Made by a program: the position numbers and the translations under genes. Below the pieces are notes generated by a model. It was given only the letters and a program-made list of their open reading frames with translations, did not search any database and was not told where the DNA came from. This document shows, piece by piece, positions 23,796 to 31,873 of a stretch of DNA of 35,618 nt (position 1 is its first letter; each line of letters opens with the position of its first letter). Source of the DNA: Desulfobacterales bacterium HSG2 (lineage in GTDB: Bacteria; Desulfobacterota; Desulfobacteria; Desulfobacterales; 4be13); contig JAUCGI010000044.1 in the NCBI GenBank assembly GCA_030378035.1, positions 1 to 35,618 of the forward strand, written 5' to 3'.

Positions 23796-24917
23796 TTATT
23801 CCTTTTCGGAATACAAAACATACTCACCGTTTTTCACCTGTAATATGAGAAAGTCTTTTAAAACTCTGCTCCCATATTTGTCAAACATTATTTTGCCGGT
23901 AGCGCCCTCAAAATCGCTGATCTTCGCAAGCGCGTCACGAATTGCCCCGCGATCCGCTCCTCCGTTTTTTATTGCCTGAGACAGCAGGTTCATCGCGTCA
24001 TAACCCAGCGCGGCCACCAATCCGGGAGTGCTCCGGTATCGGGCTTCAAATTCCTTCACAAATTTCTGAACCTCGGCCCGGGGTTCCTTTGGGAAAAATG
24101 TAGTGAAGGTATATACATTCTCGGCAGCAGGTCCGCTAAGTTCAAGCAATGCGGGAGAATACATCGAATTCGGTCCCATCACTGTCACGTCATCCCATCC
24201 GATTTCCCGGCACTGTCTGAGAATGACCGCTCCGTCATTATAATACGAAATAATGCACAGAAGCTCCGGTTTTGCCGCTCGAAGCCTTTTGATGATCGCT
24301 GTAAAATCCCGGGTTCCTCTGAGAAAAGATTCCTGAGCCAGGATATCTGCCCCGAGCCGTTTTGCTTCATTAATGAAGAAAGTTCGCGCGGCAGTGCCCC
24401 AGTCATCGTTTGAAAACAACAGGGCCAATCTTTTCTTACCCAATATCTCCACTGCCATACGAGCTGCAAACGGTCCCTTATCTTCTTCGGTTGCGTTGAT
24501 GGTGAAACTCCACGGGCTTCCCGGAGCAAAGGAAGGATGGGATGCCGTGGGTGAAAGCTGAACCATCCCTGCCTTCTCATATACCGCTCGCGCTGCCATC
24601 GAAGCACTGCTGGAAAAGCCCCCGATTTCCGCGACGATTCGTTTGTCCCTTGTGAACCTTCTCGCTATTTTCTTCGCGGCTTTCAAGTTTCCCCGGGTAT
24701 CCTTGGCAACCAGTCGGATGGGACGCCCGTTAATGCCGTGAGCCTCGTTAATCCGGTCAATGGCCAGTTCAATCCCTTTTTTCATGCTTTGTCCGTACTG
24801 GGCTTGCTGTCCGGTCATGGGCGCGGACAGGCCGATATGAATCGGCTCTTCGGCATCAACTGATGCGGAAAAGAAGAGCGAACACACCATGATTACAAAA
24901 ACAACACATTTCTTCAT
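23796..24917 (-). CDS. periplasmic binding protein, Leu/Ile/Val type (LIV-4)
   Basis: A 373-aa member and the first of the array in transcription order. It has signal peptide MKKCVVFVIMVCSLFFSASVDA, then [20 protein letters not shown]. The pocket loop is [30 protein letters not shown], with AS where others have CC or CS. The end is FLILQVKNGEYVLYSEKE. Its start at 24917 has AAAAGGAGG upstream. It is the most diverged in the central region (for instance LFSNDDWGTAAR, where the others read YLNxDWG), so it probably has a different ligand. It lies 73 bases after the DUF523 gene and may share that transcript. Confidence 0.9.
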   Translation of the reverse strand: MKKCVVFVIMVCSLFFSASVDAEEPIHIGLSAPMTGQQAQYGQSMKKGIELAIDRINEAHGINGRPIRLVAKDTRGNLKAAKKIARRFTRDKRIVAEIGGFSSSASMAARAVYEKAGMVQLSPTASHPSFAPGSPWSFTINATEEDKGPFAARMAVEILGKKRLALLFSNDDWGTAARTFFINEAKRLGADILAQESFLRGTRDFTAIIKRLRAAKPELLCIISYYNDGAVILRQCREIGWDDVTVMGPNSMYSPALLELSGPAAENVYTFTTFFPKEPRAEVQKFVKEFEARYRSTPGLVAALGYDAMNLLSQAIKNGGADRGAIRDALAKISDFEGATGKIMFDKYGSRVLKDFLILQVKNGEYVLYSEKE

Positions 24918-24939
24918 ACATCCTCCTTTTGTTTGATTG

Positions 24940-24966
24940 GGGATTGCAAGGCTGCCCTGCAATTCC
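24940..24966 (-). other. intercistronic hairpin before LIV-4
   Basis: GGATTGCAAGG and CCTGCAATTCC arms around GCTGC, imperfect. It is the array's first copy of the hairpin that precedes each member, here separating the DUF523 stop from the LIV-4 ribosome site. Confidence 0.5.
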
Positions 24967-24990
24967 CGGTTTTAATTTAACCTGTTTAAC

Positions 24991-25422
24991 CTATGACAGA
25001 CCAAAATTTTCAAGCATCTCTTCCGAAACGACCCGAATACCATTCTCCATCAGTACCTGAGCCGTTTTGCCGGCACCGGGCCGCAATGTGCCCGAAAATG
25101 TTCCGTCATAGACCATTCTGCACCCGCAGGACGGGGACAGAGACTTGAGAACGGCTTCTGTCGCGCGGACCATTTTCGCGAGTTTCAGGGTTTCCCTCGC
25201 TCCTTTCTCAAAAGCTTCCGTCACATCGTTTCCGCTGAGGGACAAGACACGGTTTCCCACAATCTCAGCCCGCTCCCGGGGGGTGGCCAGACCGCCCATC
25301 TGTTCGGGACAGACAGGGAACCACCATTTATCCCGGATATATCGGATAACTTTTTCATCGGGTTTGCTCAGACCGTCATAACGGCAGGCCATGCCGATCA
25401 GACACGCACTTACGAGAATCAT
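24991..25422 (-). CDS. DUF523 family protein
   Basis: A 143-aa protein with the DUF523 hallmarks: VSACLIGMACRYDG at the start (C7, C13), FPVCPEQMGGLATPRERAEI in the middle, and LKSLSPSCGCRMVYDGTFSG (KSxSPSCG) near residue 95. The several conserved cysteines suggest metal or Fe-S binding. The biochemical role of the family is not established to my knowledge. AGGAGGG four bases before the ATG sets the start. It lies between MCP2 and the Leu/Ile/Val-type array on the same strand, so co-transcription is likely, but a functional link to chemotaxis is not evident. Its length is normal for the short form of the family. Confidence 0.9.
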   Translation of the reverse strand: MILVSACLIGMACRYDGLSKPDEKVIRYIRDKWWFPVCPEQMGGLATPRERAEIVGNRVLSLSGNDVTEAFEKGARETLKLAKMVRATEAVLKSLSPSCGCRMVYDGTFSGTLRPGAGKTAQVLMENGIRVVSEEMLENFGLS

Positions 25423-25445
25423 CTGACCCTCCTGTTTTTTTTCAG

Positions 25446-25523
25446 AAAGTTCGTAGTTCCAGAAAGTTCGTAGTTCCGCCTTTAGGCGGTGCTGCGGGCC
25501 GCCTAAAGGCGGAACTACGAACT
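25446..25523. repeat. palindromic repeat, copy b, overlapping the MCP2 3' end
   Basis: AGTTCGTAGTTCCGCCTTTAGGC (25465-25487; 23 bases) is matched perfectly in reverse by 25501-25523, with a 13-base GC-rich centre. A partial extra arm (AAAGTTCGTAGTTCC) lies at 25446-25460. The right arm contains the MCP2 stop codon. Confidence 0.9.
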
Positions 25524-27317
25524 TTTTCCGCCGACAACGGTTTGTAAGGCATCCACAAATCCCTTCATCTGCCCGGCCTGAGTGTTCATCTCGGCCGAGG
25601 CCGCGGCCGATTCCTCGGCATTGGCCGCGTTCCGCTGGGTGATCTTCTCGATCTCTCCCACAGCATTGCTGATATGTGATATCTTCAGGGACTGGTCATC
25701 GGAGGCCGTGGCGATCTTCGCCAGGAGCTTGCCCACTCTGGCCGCGTTTCCGACCACCTCGGAGAAGGATTCGGCGGTGATGATGACAATGGCTGCCCCC
25801 TCTTCAATCCTTTTCATGGTTCCCTCGATGAGGGCCGCTGTATGCCTTGCCGCTTCCGCTGCCCCCGTCGCGAGACGCCTCACCTCCTCCGCGACCACCG
25901 CGAACCCGGCCCCGGCCTCGCCGGCCCGGGCCGCCTCGATGGCCGCGTTCAGGGCGAGAAGATTGGTCTGGAATGCGATCTCGTCTATTGTTTTAATTAT
26001 TTTCGAGGTCGCCTTGCTCGATTCGGAAATATCCGCCATTGAGCGGGTCAGCTCGTCCATTGACGCGTTGGCCTTCCCAATCAGTTGGTTGGTCTCATTT
26101 TCCAGTTTGTCCGCGTGATTCGCGCCGGCCGCGTTCTCTCTGGCCGCTGAGGAGACCACTTCAAGGGATGACGAGGTCTCCTCTGCGGATGCGGCCTGCT
26201 CGGAGGATCCCTCGGACAAGGCGCGGCTGACTGATGATACCTGTTCGGAAGCGGATAAGACGTTTTTGTAAGCCTGGGTCAGTCCTCCGATAATCTCTTT
26301 CAGAGGACGGACCATTTTGAAAACAAAGTAAGTGATGAAGAGCAGAGCCACGAAAATCCCTGCTGACAGAAGAATGAGAACCTTCTCTGAAAATCGTATT
26401 CTGGACCGGATCCGCTCCTGAATACCCGATGTTTTCTGAGCGATCCGGATGTCTGTCTTATGCATCACGGAGAGCACCTCTCTTTGTGATGCCTCTGTCT
26501 TACTGATCATCTCCTGAAATGTCGTCAGCCTGTTCTGATAATCGGCAATGGCCTCCTCATAGCGGCCGAGTGTCTCCGCAAATTTCTTCCCGAACGCTGC
26601 CACATCCGGCTCAGACTCGGTCATGGGCTGGCATCTCACCTCAAGCTCGCTGATTAATGAGAATATCTTCTCTGTTATCTTATCCTCTTTTTCCGCTACC
26701 TCCGCGGTTGCCGCGTGAATATGGTCCTGAGTGAATTTGTCAATAAGAATGCTGATGCGAAGAAGTTTTTCCCAGTACCAGGGGATGTCAAGATTCACCT
26801 TCTCCAAAGCAGAGGCATCTCTCCCTTCCATCATCACCATGACCGTTGTTTTGACGATCAGATCATTCAGCGTGCCCATGCCGGTATCGAGTTCCTGCTC
26901 AAGAGAAGTCATTTCTCTGAATATATCGCTGACAGCCGCGGCCTCTCCGACAAGAGATCGGAGGTTCTGAATGAAATCCTGAAGGGATTCTCTCATGAGG
27001 GGGTCTGTCTCTTGGGTAAGCAGCGATTCCGCGGCATTGACAATATCCTCCCCGTGAAGCTTTAAAAAATCATCCTGATCAAGAAAATTCATTCTGAGGT
27101 GAGATGTGTCTGAAAATATATTGCTCAGTTTTCTTCCTGTATCCGCGTTACGGATGATCTGCTTCACATCCTCATTCACAATCTTTGTCATAAATTCCTC
27201 GATATTGTGAAATGTGACGAAAACAGCGGTGACGACACCGCCGAATATGAGGAAAATGGCCAGGTTGATCACAAGCAGCTTTGTGGCGATATGCCAGCGG
27301 GAGAATAATTTCTTCAT
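25515..27317 (-). CDS. methyl-accepting chemotaxis protein (MCP2)
   Basis: A 600-aa chemoreceptor. TM1 is about 11-32, in the conserved opening [20 protein letters not shown] helical periplasmic region of about 280 residues follows, then TM2 ([21 protein letters not shown], about 315-336), a short HAMP-like segment ([19 protein letters not shown]) and the cytoplasmic signalling domain with tip [20 protein letters not shown] (about 445-480). AGGAAGG before ATG 27317 fixes the start. It is a close paralogue of MCP3, including upstream DNA, so an SBP-MCP block was duplicated. The final residues GGKSS and the TAG stop are encoded by a palindromic repeat. It follows four NMT1-type binding-protein genes. 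Confidence 0.92.
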   Translation of the reverse strand: MKKLFSRWHIATKLLVINLAIFLIFGGVVTAVFVTFHNIEEFMTKIVNEDVKQIIRNADTGRKLSNIFSDTSHLRMNFLDQDDFLKLHGEDIVNAAESLLTQETDPLMRESLQDFIQNLRSLVGEAAAVSDIFREMTSLEQELDTGMGTLNDLIVKTTVMVMMEGRDASALEKVNLDIPWYWEKLLRISILIDKFTQDHIHAATAEVAEKEDKITEKIFSLISELEVRCQPMTESEPDVAAFGKKFAETLGRYEEAIADYQNRLTTFQEMISKTEASQREVLSVMHKTDIRIAQKTSGIQERIRSRIRFSEKVLILLSAGIFVALLFITYFVFKMVRPLKEIIGGLTQAYKNVLSASEQVSSVSRALSEGSSEQAASAEETSSSLEVVSSAARENAAGANHADKLENETNQLIGKANASMDELTRSMADISESSKATSKIIKTIDEIAFQTNLLALNAAIEAARAGEAGAGFAVVAEEVRRLATGAAEAARHTAALIEGTMKRIEEGAAIVIITAESFSEVVGNAARVGKLLAKIATASDDQSLKISHISNAVGEIEKITQRNAANAEESAAASAEMNTQAGQMKGFVDALQTVVGGKSS

Positions 27318-27620
27318 TATGCCTTCCTTTCTCTGTTGTTTTACAAACAAAACGGCTTGGCCTCTTATCAGCTTCGCCAGTTCACATATTTGTCAGACCT
27401 CCATATTTGTGGGTGTGTCCCATCTACCCATCATGTCAAATTTGAAAGACGGACATTTTCCGACTTCAGCTATGGATTCCGGGTCAGGACTGAAAAAATG
27501 TCCCATTTTTTCAGTCCTGCCCGGAATGACAGGTGGAGGTGGAACACACCCATATTTGTCAGACCTCCGAGGTCTCAGAGACCTCGGAGGTCTGAGGGGA
27601 TGGAGGTCTGAGGGGATATC
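27318..27620. other. 303-base gap holding palindromic elements
   Basis: No gene. The 18-base sequence CATATTTGTCAGACCTCC occurs at 27385-27402 and again at 27551-27568. Between the copies lies an inverted-repeat element whose outer arms are GGGTGTGTCCCATCTACC (about 27410) and GGTGGAGGTGGAACACACCC (27531-27550). Its core is a hairpin at 27476-27527: ATTCCGGG-T-CAGGACTGAAAAAATG against CATTTTTTCAGTCCTGCCCGGAAT, stem about 24 bp. Then 27560-27594 is a near-perfect 35-base palindrome (CAGACCTCCGAGGTCTC...GAGACCTCGGAGGTCTG). The first 45 bases resemble the region just upstream of MCP3. Confidence 0.8.
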
Positions 27621-28598
27621 TTACTTCTTGAGAAACTCCAGCGTGAACACATCTTTTGCAGGAATCCTCTTTTCTATCTGCCCGAATTTGTGTAGCGTGT
27701 CAATTCCTTTCTCCCAAGTCCGCTCCTCCATTAAGCCGGTAAAACTTCCTCCGAGGCCTAACGTGGCCAGATATTTGAATACCTTCAACGATTCTGTCTG
27801 ATGCTCAACCGTTCCCTGGGGATAATATTTTCCGACGACAAGTTTCGCTGTCGCCTCCATATCCCGAAACGCCTCCCGCCATCCCCGCAAGGTCACACTC
27901 ACGAATCTCCCGGACAGGTCGGACTGCTCGCTGATCATCGTTTCTGTCATAAAACAGATCCCCGCGTAAAAATCATATCCGTACTTGAATCCGGGGATCA
28001 CATTGACCTCATGCCCCTGTTTCCTCATAATCAGCGGTTCATTGTTCAGAAATGCGAGAAAGACGTCAAACTTGTCATCAAGAAAGGGCTGGAGATCCCA
28101 TCCCACCTTGACAGGGATAATGTCTTTATAATCCAGTCCCTGATTCCTCATCATAATTCTGACCGCCGCTTCCGCTTCCGGATTGTTCACGCCGATCTTT
28201 TTTCCGACGAGATCCCTGACAGTCTCAATTCCCCGTTCTTTCTTGCTCATCAGGCAGACTGGCGATTTCTGGAACGCAGTCATGACCGCTTTGACTCCCG
28301 ATCCCTTTGTTCTGGATTCCACCAACTTGGAAGCATCTGCCACGCCGACCTGAGCTTTTCCCGCAAGGACTTCGTCAATCGGCGAAATTCCCTGCTCCCA
28401 TCCCTTGATGGTCAGATCAATCCCTGCCTCCCTGTACCACCCCCGCTCTTTGGCGAGCAGGACTCCCGCGAACTGCACATTCGTCACCCAGTTCAGCCGA
28501 ATTGTCATCGGCTGAAGCGGCTCTTTGGCAAGCCCCTGTCCTGTAAACAGGGCCAGGACAGTTAGACACACCACCATCTTGACACATACCTTTTTCAT
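27621..28598 (-). CDS. NMT1/SsuA-type periplasmic binding protein (copy A)
   Basis: A 325-aa secreted binding protein of the NMT1/THI5-like (SsuA/TauA/ThiY-type) fold. The signal peptide is MKKVCVKMVVCLTVLALFTGQGLA, cut before KEP; the mature start is MTIRLNWVTNVQFAG then LLAKERGWYREAGIDL, typical of ligand-binding lobe 1. The middle has GKKIGVNNPEAEAAVRIMMRNQGLDYKDI and the end EKRIPAKDVFTLEFLKK. The family usually binds thiamine precursors, sulfonates, nitrate-like or aromatic ligands for ABC import. No permease or ATPase gene accompanies it. AAGGAGG before GTG-ATG puts the start at 28598. It is the last of four tandem copies and lies 303 bases before MCP2. Confidence 0.9.
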   Translation of the reverse strand: MKKVCVKMVVCLTVLALFTGQGLAKEPLQPMTIRLNWVTNVQFAGVLLAKERGWYREAGIDLTIKGWEQGISPIDEVLAGKAQVGVADASKLVESRTKGSGVKAVMTAFQKSPVCLMSKKERGIETVRDLVGKKIGVNNPEAEAAVRIMMRNQGLDYKDIIPVKVGWDLQPFLDDKFDVFLAFLNNEPLIMRKQGHEVNVIPGFKYGYDFYAGICFMTETMISEQSDLSGRFVSVTLRGWREAFRDMEATAKLVVGKYYPQGTVEHQTESLKVFKYLATLGLGGSFTGLMEERTWEKGIDTLHKFGQIEKRIPAKDVFTLEFLKK

Positions 28599-28620
28599 CA
28601 CATCCTCCTTTTTTTGTTTC

Positions 28621-28653
28621 GGTCTTCCGAAGCCTGCAAGGCTTCGGAAGACC
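28621..28653 (-). other. intercistronic hairpin before copy A
   Basis: GGTCTTCCGAAGCC, loop TGCAA, GGCTTCGGAAGACC: a perfect 14-bp stem between the stop of copy B and the ribosome site of copy A. A T-run (plus-strand A-run equivalent) lies on the far side near the ribosome site, not directly after the stem, so a processing or stabilising role is more likely than termination. Confidence 0.75.
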
Positions 28654-28665
28654 TCGGAATCCATC

Positions 28666-29643
28666 TTATTTCTTCAGAAACTCCAAGGTGAACACATCGG
28701 TTGCAGGAATCTTCTTCTCAATCTGCCCGAATTTGTGCAGGGTGTCAATTCCCTTTTCCCAAATCCGTTCCTCCATGAAGCCAACGAGACTTTCTCCGAG
28801 ACTTACTGTGGCCAGATATTTGAACACTTTCAGGGATTCGGTCTGATGCGGAACCGTTCCCCGGGGATAATATTTTTCGACGACAAGTTTCGCGGTCGCC
28901 TCCATATCCCGAAACGCCTCCCGCCATCCCCGCAAGGTCACATCCACGAATCGCCTGGACAGGTCGGGCTGCTCGGCGATCATTGTCTCCGTCATAAAGC
29001 AGGTCCCTGAGTAAAAGTCATATCCGTTCTTGAACCCGGGGATGACATTGACCTCATACCCCAGCTTTTTCATGATCAGCGGCTCGTTGTTCAGAAATGC
29101 GAAAAAGACGTCAAACTTGTCATCAATAAACGGCTGGAGATCCCATCCCACCTTGACAGGGATAATGTCTTTATATTCCAGTCCCTGATTCCTCAACATG
29201 ATCCTGATTATCACTTCCGCATCCGGAGTGCTCACGCCGATCTTTTTTCCGACGAGATCTCTGACAGTCTCGATCCCCTGTTCCTTCTTGCTCATCAGGC
29301 AGGTTGGCGATTTCTGGAACGCGGTCATGACCGCTTTGATTCCTGATCCTTTTATTCTGGATTTCACCAGACTGGAGGCATCGGCCACACCGACCTGCGC
29401 CTTTCCGGCAAGGACTTCGTCAATCGGCGAAATTCCCTGCTCCCATCCCTTGATGGTCAGATCAATCCCTGCCTCCCTGTACCACCCCCGCTCTTTGGCG
29501 AGCAGGACTCCCGCGAACTGCACATTCGTCACCCAGTTCAGCCGAATCGTCATCGGCTGAAGCGGCTCTTTGGCAAGCCCCTGTCCTGTAAACAGGGCCA
29601 GGACAGTTAGACATACCACCATATTGACACATACCTTTTTCAT
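28666..29643 (-). CDS. NMT1/SsuA-type periplasmic binding protein (copy B)
   Basis: 325 aa, with the same signal peptide and layout as copy A (one change, VN for VK). Distinguishing stretches are SSLVKSRIKGSGIKAVMT, GVSTPDAEVIIRIMLRNQGLEYKDI (middle), FKNGYDFYSGTCF, and VSLGESLVGFMEERIWEKG near the C-terminus. A GTG lies one codon before the ATG at 29643 and could be read as an alternative start, but AAGGAGG spacing suits the ATG. The start-to-start spacing to copy A is exactly 1045 bases. Differences from copy A cluster in a few segments rather than being spread evenly, as expected from gene conversion or selection on the binding lobes. Confidence 0.9.
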   Translation of the reverse strand: MKKVCVNMVVCLTVLALFTGQGLAKEPLQPMTIRLNWVTNVQFAGVLLAKERGWYREAGIDLTIKGWEQGISPIDEVLAGKAQVGVADASSLVKSRIKGSGIKAVMTAFQKSPTCLMSKKEQGIETVRDLVGKKIGVSTPDAEVIIRIMLRNQGLEYKDIIPVKVGWDLQPFIDDKFDVFFAFLNNEPLIMKKLGYEVNVIPGFKNGYDFYSGTCFMTETMIAEQPDLSRRFVDVTLRGWREAFRDMEATAKLVVEKYYPRGTVPHQTESLKVFKYLATVSLGESLVGFMEERIWEKGIDTLHKFGQIEKKIPATDVFTLEFLKK

Positions 29644-29665
29644 CACATCCTCCTTTTTTTGTTTC

Positions 29666-29698
29666 GGTCTTCCGAAGTCTGCAAGGCTTCGGAAGACC
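29666..29698 (-). other. intercistronic hairpin before copy B
   Basis: GGTCTTCCGAAGTC, loop TGCAA, GGCTTCGGAAGACC: the same 33-base element as before copy A with one G-T type mismatch, again between stop and ribosome site. Confidence 0.75.
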
Positions 29699-29710
29699 TT
29701 GGAATCCGTC

Positions 29711-30688
29711 TTATTTCTTCAGAAACTCCAAAGTGAACACATCGGTTGCAGGAATCTTCTTCTCAATCTGCCCGAATTTGTGCAGAGTGTCAATTCCCTT
29801 CTCCCAAATCCGCTCCTCCATTAAGCCGGTAAAACTTCCCCCGAAGCCTAATGTGCCCAGATATTTGAACACTTTCAGCGATTCTGTCTGATGTGCAACC
29901 GTTCCCCGGGGATAATATTTTTCGACGACAAGTTTCGCTGTCGCTTCCATATCCCGAAATGCCTCCCGCCATCCCCGCAAGGTCACATCCACGAATCGCC
30001 TGGACAGGTCGGGCTGCTCGGCGATCATCGTCTCCGTCATAAAGCAGGTCCCCGCGTAAAAGTCATATCCGTACTTGAATCCGGGGATGACATTGACCTC
30101 ATGCCCCAGCTTCCTCATGAGCAGCGGCTCGTTGTTCAGAAATGCGAAAAAAACGTCAAACTTGTCATCAAGAAACGGCTGGAGATCCCATCCCACCTTG
30201 ACAGGGATGATGTCTTTATATTCCAGTCCCTGATTCCTCAACATGATCCTGATTATCACTTCCGCATCCGAAGTGCTCACGCCGACCTTTTTTCCGACGA
30301 GATCCCTGACAGTCTCAATTCCCCGTTCTTTCTTGCTCATCAGGCAGACCGGCGATTTCTGGAACGCAGTCATGACCGCTTTGACTCCCGATCCCTTTGT
30401 TCTGGATTCTACTAAACCGGAAGCATCTGCCACGCCGACCTGAGCCTTTCCCGCAAGGACTTCGTCAATCGGCGAAATTCCCTGCTCCCATCCTTTGATG
30501 GTCAGATCAATCCCTGCCTCCCTGTACCACCCCCGCTCTTTGGCGATCAGGATCCCTGCGAACTGCACATTCGTCACCCAGTTCAGCCGAATTGTCATCG
30601 GCTGAAGCGGCTCTTTGGCAAGCCCCTGTCCTGTAAACAGGGCCAGGACAGTTAGACACACCACCATATTGACACATACCTTTTTCAT
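29711..30688 (-). CDS. NMT1/SsuA-type periplasmic binding protein (copy C)
   Basis: 325 aa. The N-terminal third matches copy A (SGLVESRTKGSGVKAVMT). The middle matches copy B (GVSTSDAEVIIRIMLRNQGLEYKDI). The C-terminal part returns to copy A type (LGFGGSFTGLMEERIWEKG). This switching along the gene makes it a mosaic. It has QFAGILIAKERGWY where the others have VLLAKE or ILLAKE. The start at 30688 has the same ribosome site as its neighbours and lies exactly 1045 bases from copy B. Secreted to the periplasm by its signal peptide; ligand unknown. Confidence 0.9.
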   Translation of the reverse strand: MKKVCVNMVVCLTVLALFTGQGLAKEPLQPMTIRLNWVTNVQFAGILIAKERGWYREAGIDLTIKGWEQGISPIDEVLAGKAQVGVADASGLVESRTKGSGVKAVMTAFQKSPVCLMSKKERGIETVRDLVGKKVGVSTSDAEVIIRIMLRNQGLEYKDIIPVKVGWDLQPFLDDKFDVFFAFLNNEPLLMRKLGHEVNVIPGFKYGYDFYAGTCFMTETMIAEQPDLSRRFVDVTLRGWREAFRDMEATAKLVVEKYYPRGTVAHQTESLKVFKYLGTLGFGGSFTGLMEERIWEKGIDTLHKFGQIEKKIPATDVFTLEFLKK

Positions 30689-30710
30689 CACATCCTCCTT
30701 TTTTTGTTTC

Positions 30711-30743
30711 GGTCTTCCGAAGCCTGCAAGGCTTCGGAAGACC
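30711..30743 (-). other. intercistronic hairpin before copy C
   Basis: Perfect 14-bp stem GGTCTTCCGAAGCC / GGCTTCGGAAGACC with loop TGCAA, identical to the element before copy A. Confidence 0.75.
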
Positions 30744-30755
30744 TCGGAATCCATC

Positions 30756-31733
30756 TTATTTCTTCAGAAACTCCAAGGTGAACACATCGGTTGCAGGAAT
30801 CTTCTTCTCAATCTGCCCGAATTTGTGCAGAGTGTCAATTCCCTTCTCCCAAATCCGTTCCTCCATGAAGCCAACGAGACTTTCTCCGACACTTGCTGTG
30901 GCCAGATATTTGAACACTTTCAGCGATTCGGTCTGATGCTCAACCGTTCCCCGGGGATAATATTTTTCGACGACAAGTTTCGCGGTCGCCTCCGTATCCC
31001 GAAACGCCTCCCGCCATCCCCGCAAGGTCACACTCACGAATCGCCTGGACAGGTCGGGTTGATCGGCGATCATTCTCTCCGTCATAAAGCAGGTTCCCGC
31101 GTAAAAGTCATATCCGTAATTGAATCCGGGGATGACATTGACCTCATACCCCAGCTTCTTCATGACCAGCGGCTCGTTGTTCAGAAACGCGAAAAAGACA
31201 TCAAACTCGCCATCAATAAACGGCTGGAGATCCCATCCCGATTTGACAGGGATAATGTCCTTATAATCCAGTCCCTGATTCTTCATCATAATCCTGACCG
31301 CCACTTCCGTTTTCGGATTGCTCATGCCGATTCTCTTCCCAACGAGCTGTTTGACGGTCTCGATCCCCTGTTCCTTCTTGCTCATCAGGCAGATCGGCGA
31401 TTTCTGGAACGCCGTCATGACCGCTTTGATTCCTGCTCCCCTTATTCTGGATTTCACCAAAGCGGAGGCATCGGTCACACCGACCTGCGCCTTTCCGGCA
31501 AGGACTTCGTCAACCGGTGACACGCCCTTCTCCCATCCCCTGACAGTCAGCTCAATCCCTGCCTCCCTGTACCACCCCCGCTCCTTGGCGAGAAGAATTC
31601 CGGCGAACTGCACATTCGTCGCCCAATTCAGCCGAATTGTCATGGGATGAAGGGGGTCTTTGGCAAGCCCCTGTCCCGTGAGCAGAGTCGCCATAGCCAC
31701 ACACACCATCACCTTGACACATACTTTTCTCAT
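30756..31733 (-). CDS. NMT1/SsuA-type periplasmic binding protein (copy D)
   Basis: 325 aa, the most diverged of the four. The signal peptide is MRKVCVKVMVCVAMATLLTGQGLA, cut before KDP, followed by MTIRLNWATNVQFAG. Features include GIELTVRGWEKGVSPVDEVL, SALVKSRIRGAGIKAVMT, GMSNPKTEVAVRIMMKNQGLDYKDI (like copy A) and ASVGESLVGFMEERIWEKG (like copy B). The ribosome site is AAAGGAGAAAGTG before ATG 31733. It is first in this array in transcription order, exactly 1045 bases from copy C. Upstream is the fossil of yet another copy, joined to MCP3 through a palindrome. Confidence 0.9.
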   Translation of the reverse strand: MRKVCVKVMVCVAMATLLTGQGLAKDPLHPMTIRLNWATNVQFAGILLAKERGWYREAGIELTVRGWEKGVSPVDEVLAGKAQVGVTDASALVKSRIRGAGIKAVMTAFQKSPICLMSKKEQGIETVKQLVGKRIGMSNPKTEVAVRIMMKNQGLDYKDIIPVKSGWDLQPFIDGEFDVFFAFLNNEPLVMKKLGYEVNVIPGFNYGYDFYAGTCFMTERMIADQPDLSRRFVSVTLRGWREAFRDTEATAKLVVEKYYPRGTVEHQTESLKVFKYLATASVGESLVGFMEERIWEKGIDTLHKFGQIEKKIPATDVFTLEFLKK

Positions 31734-31755
31734 CACTTTCTCCTTTCTTTGGTTC

Positions 31756-31788
31756 GGTCTTCCCAAGTCTGTAAAACTTCGGAAGACT
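31756..31788 (-). other. degenerate intercistronic hairpin before copy D
   Basis: GGTCTTCCCAAGTC / GACTTCGGAAGACT-like arms with several mismatches; a decayed version of the array hairpin. Confidence 0.5.
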
Positions 31789-31794
31789 TAGGTT

Positions 31795-31868
31795 AAACAC
31801 GCTTTGGCAAGTCCATGACCTGTGAGCAGTATCTCCATGGCCAGACACACCTTGACACATACCCCGTT
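31795..31868 (-). pseudogene. relic of an NMT1-type binding-protein signal peptide
   Basis: Read on the minus strand, this encodes VCVKVCLAMEILLTGHGLAKACLT, which aligns with the signal peptide of copy D (VCVKVMVCVAMATLLTGQGLAKDPL). The start codon and the whole mature part are missing. It is cut off by the palindromic repeat at 31874 that forms the 3' end of MCP3, so the deletion joint lies at or next to that repeat. Confidence 0.75.
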
Positions 31869-31873
31869 TTTAC

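Noticed and set aside
31552..31860. 102-codon minus-strand frame with internal similarity
   Set aside because: It is an out-of-frame reading of the SBP copy D start and of the SBP relic upstream; its repeat just mirrors those two.
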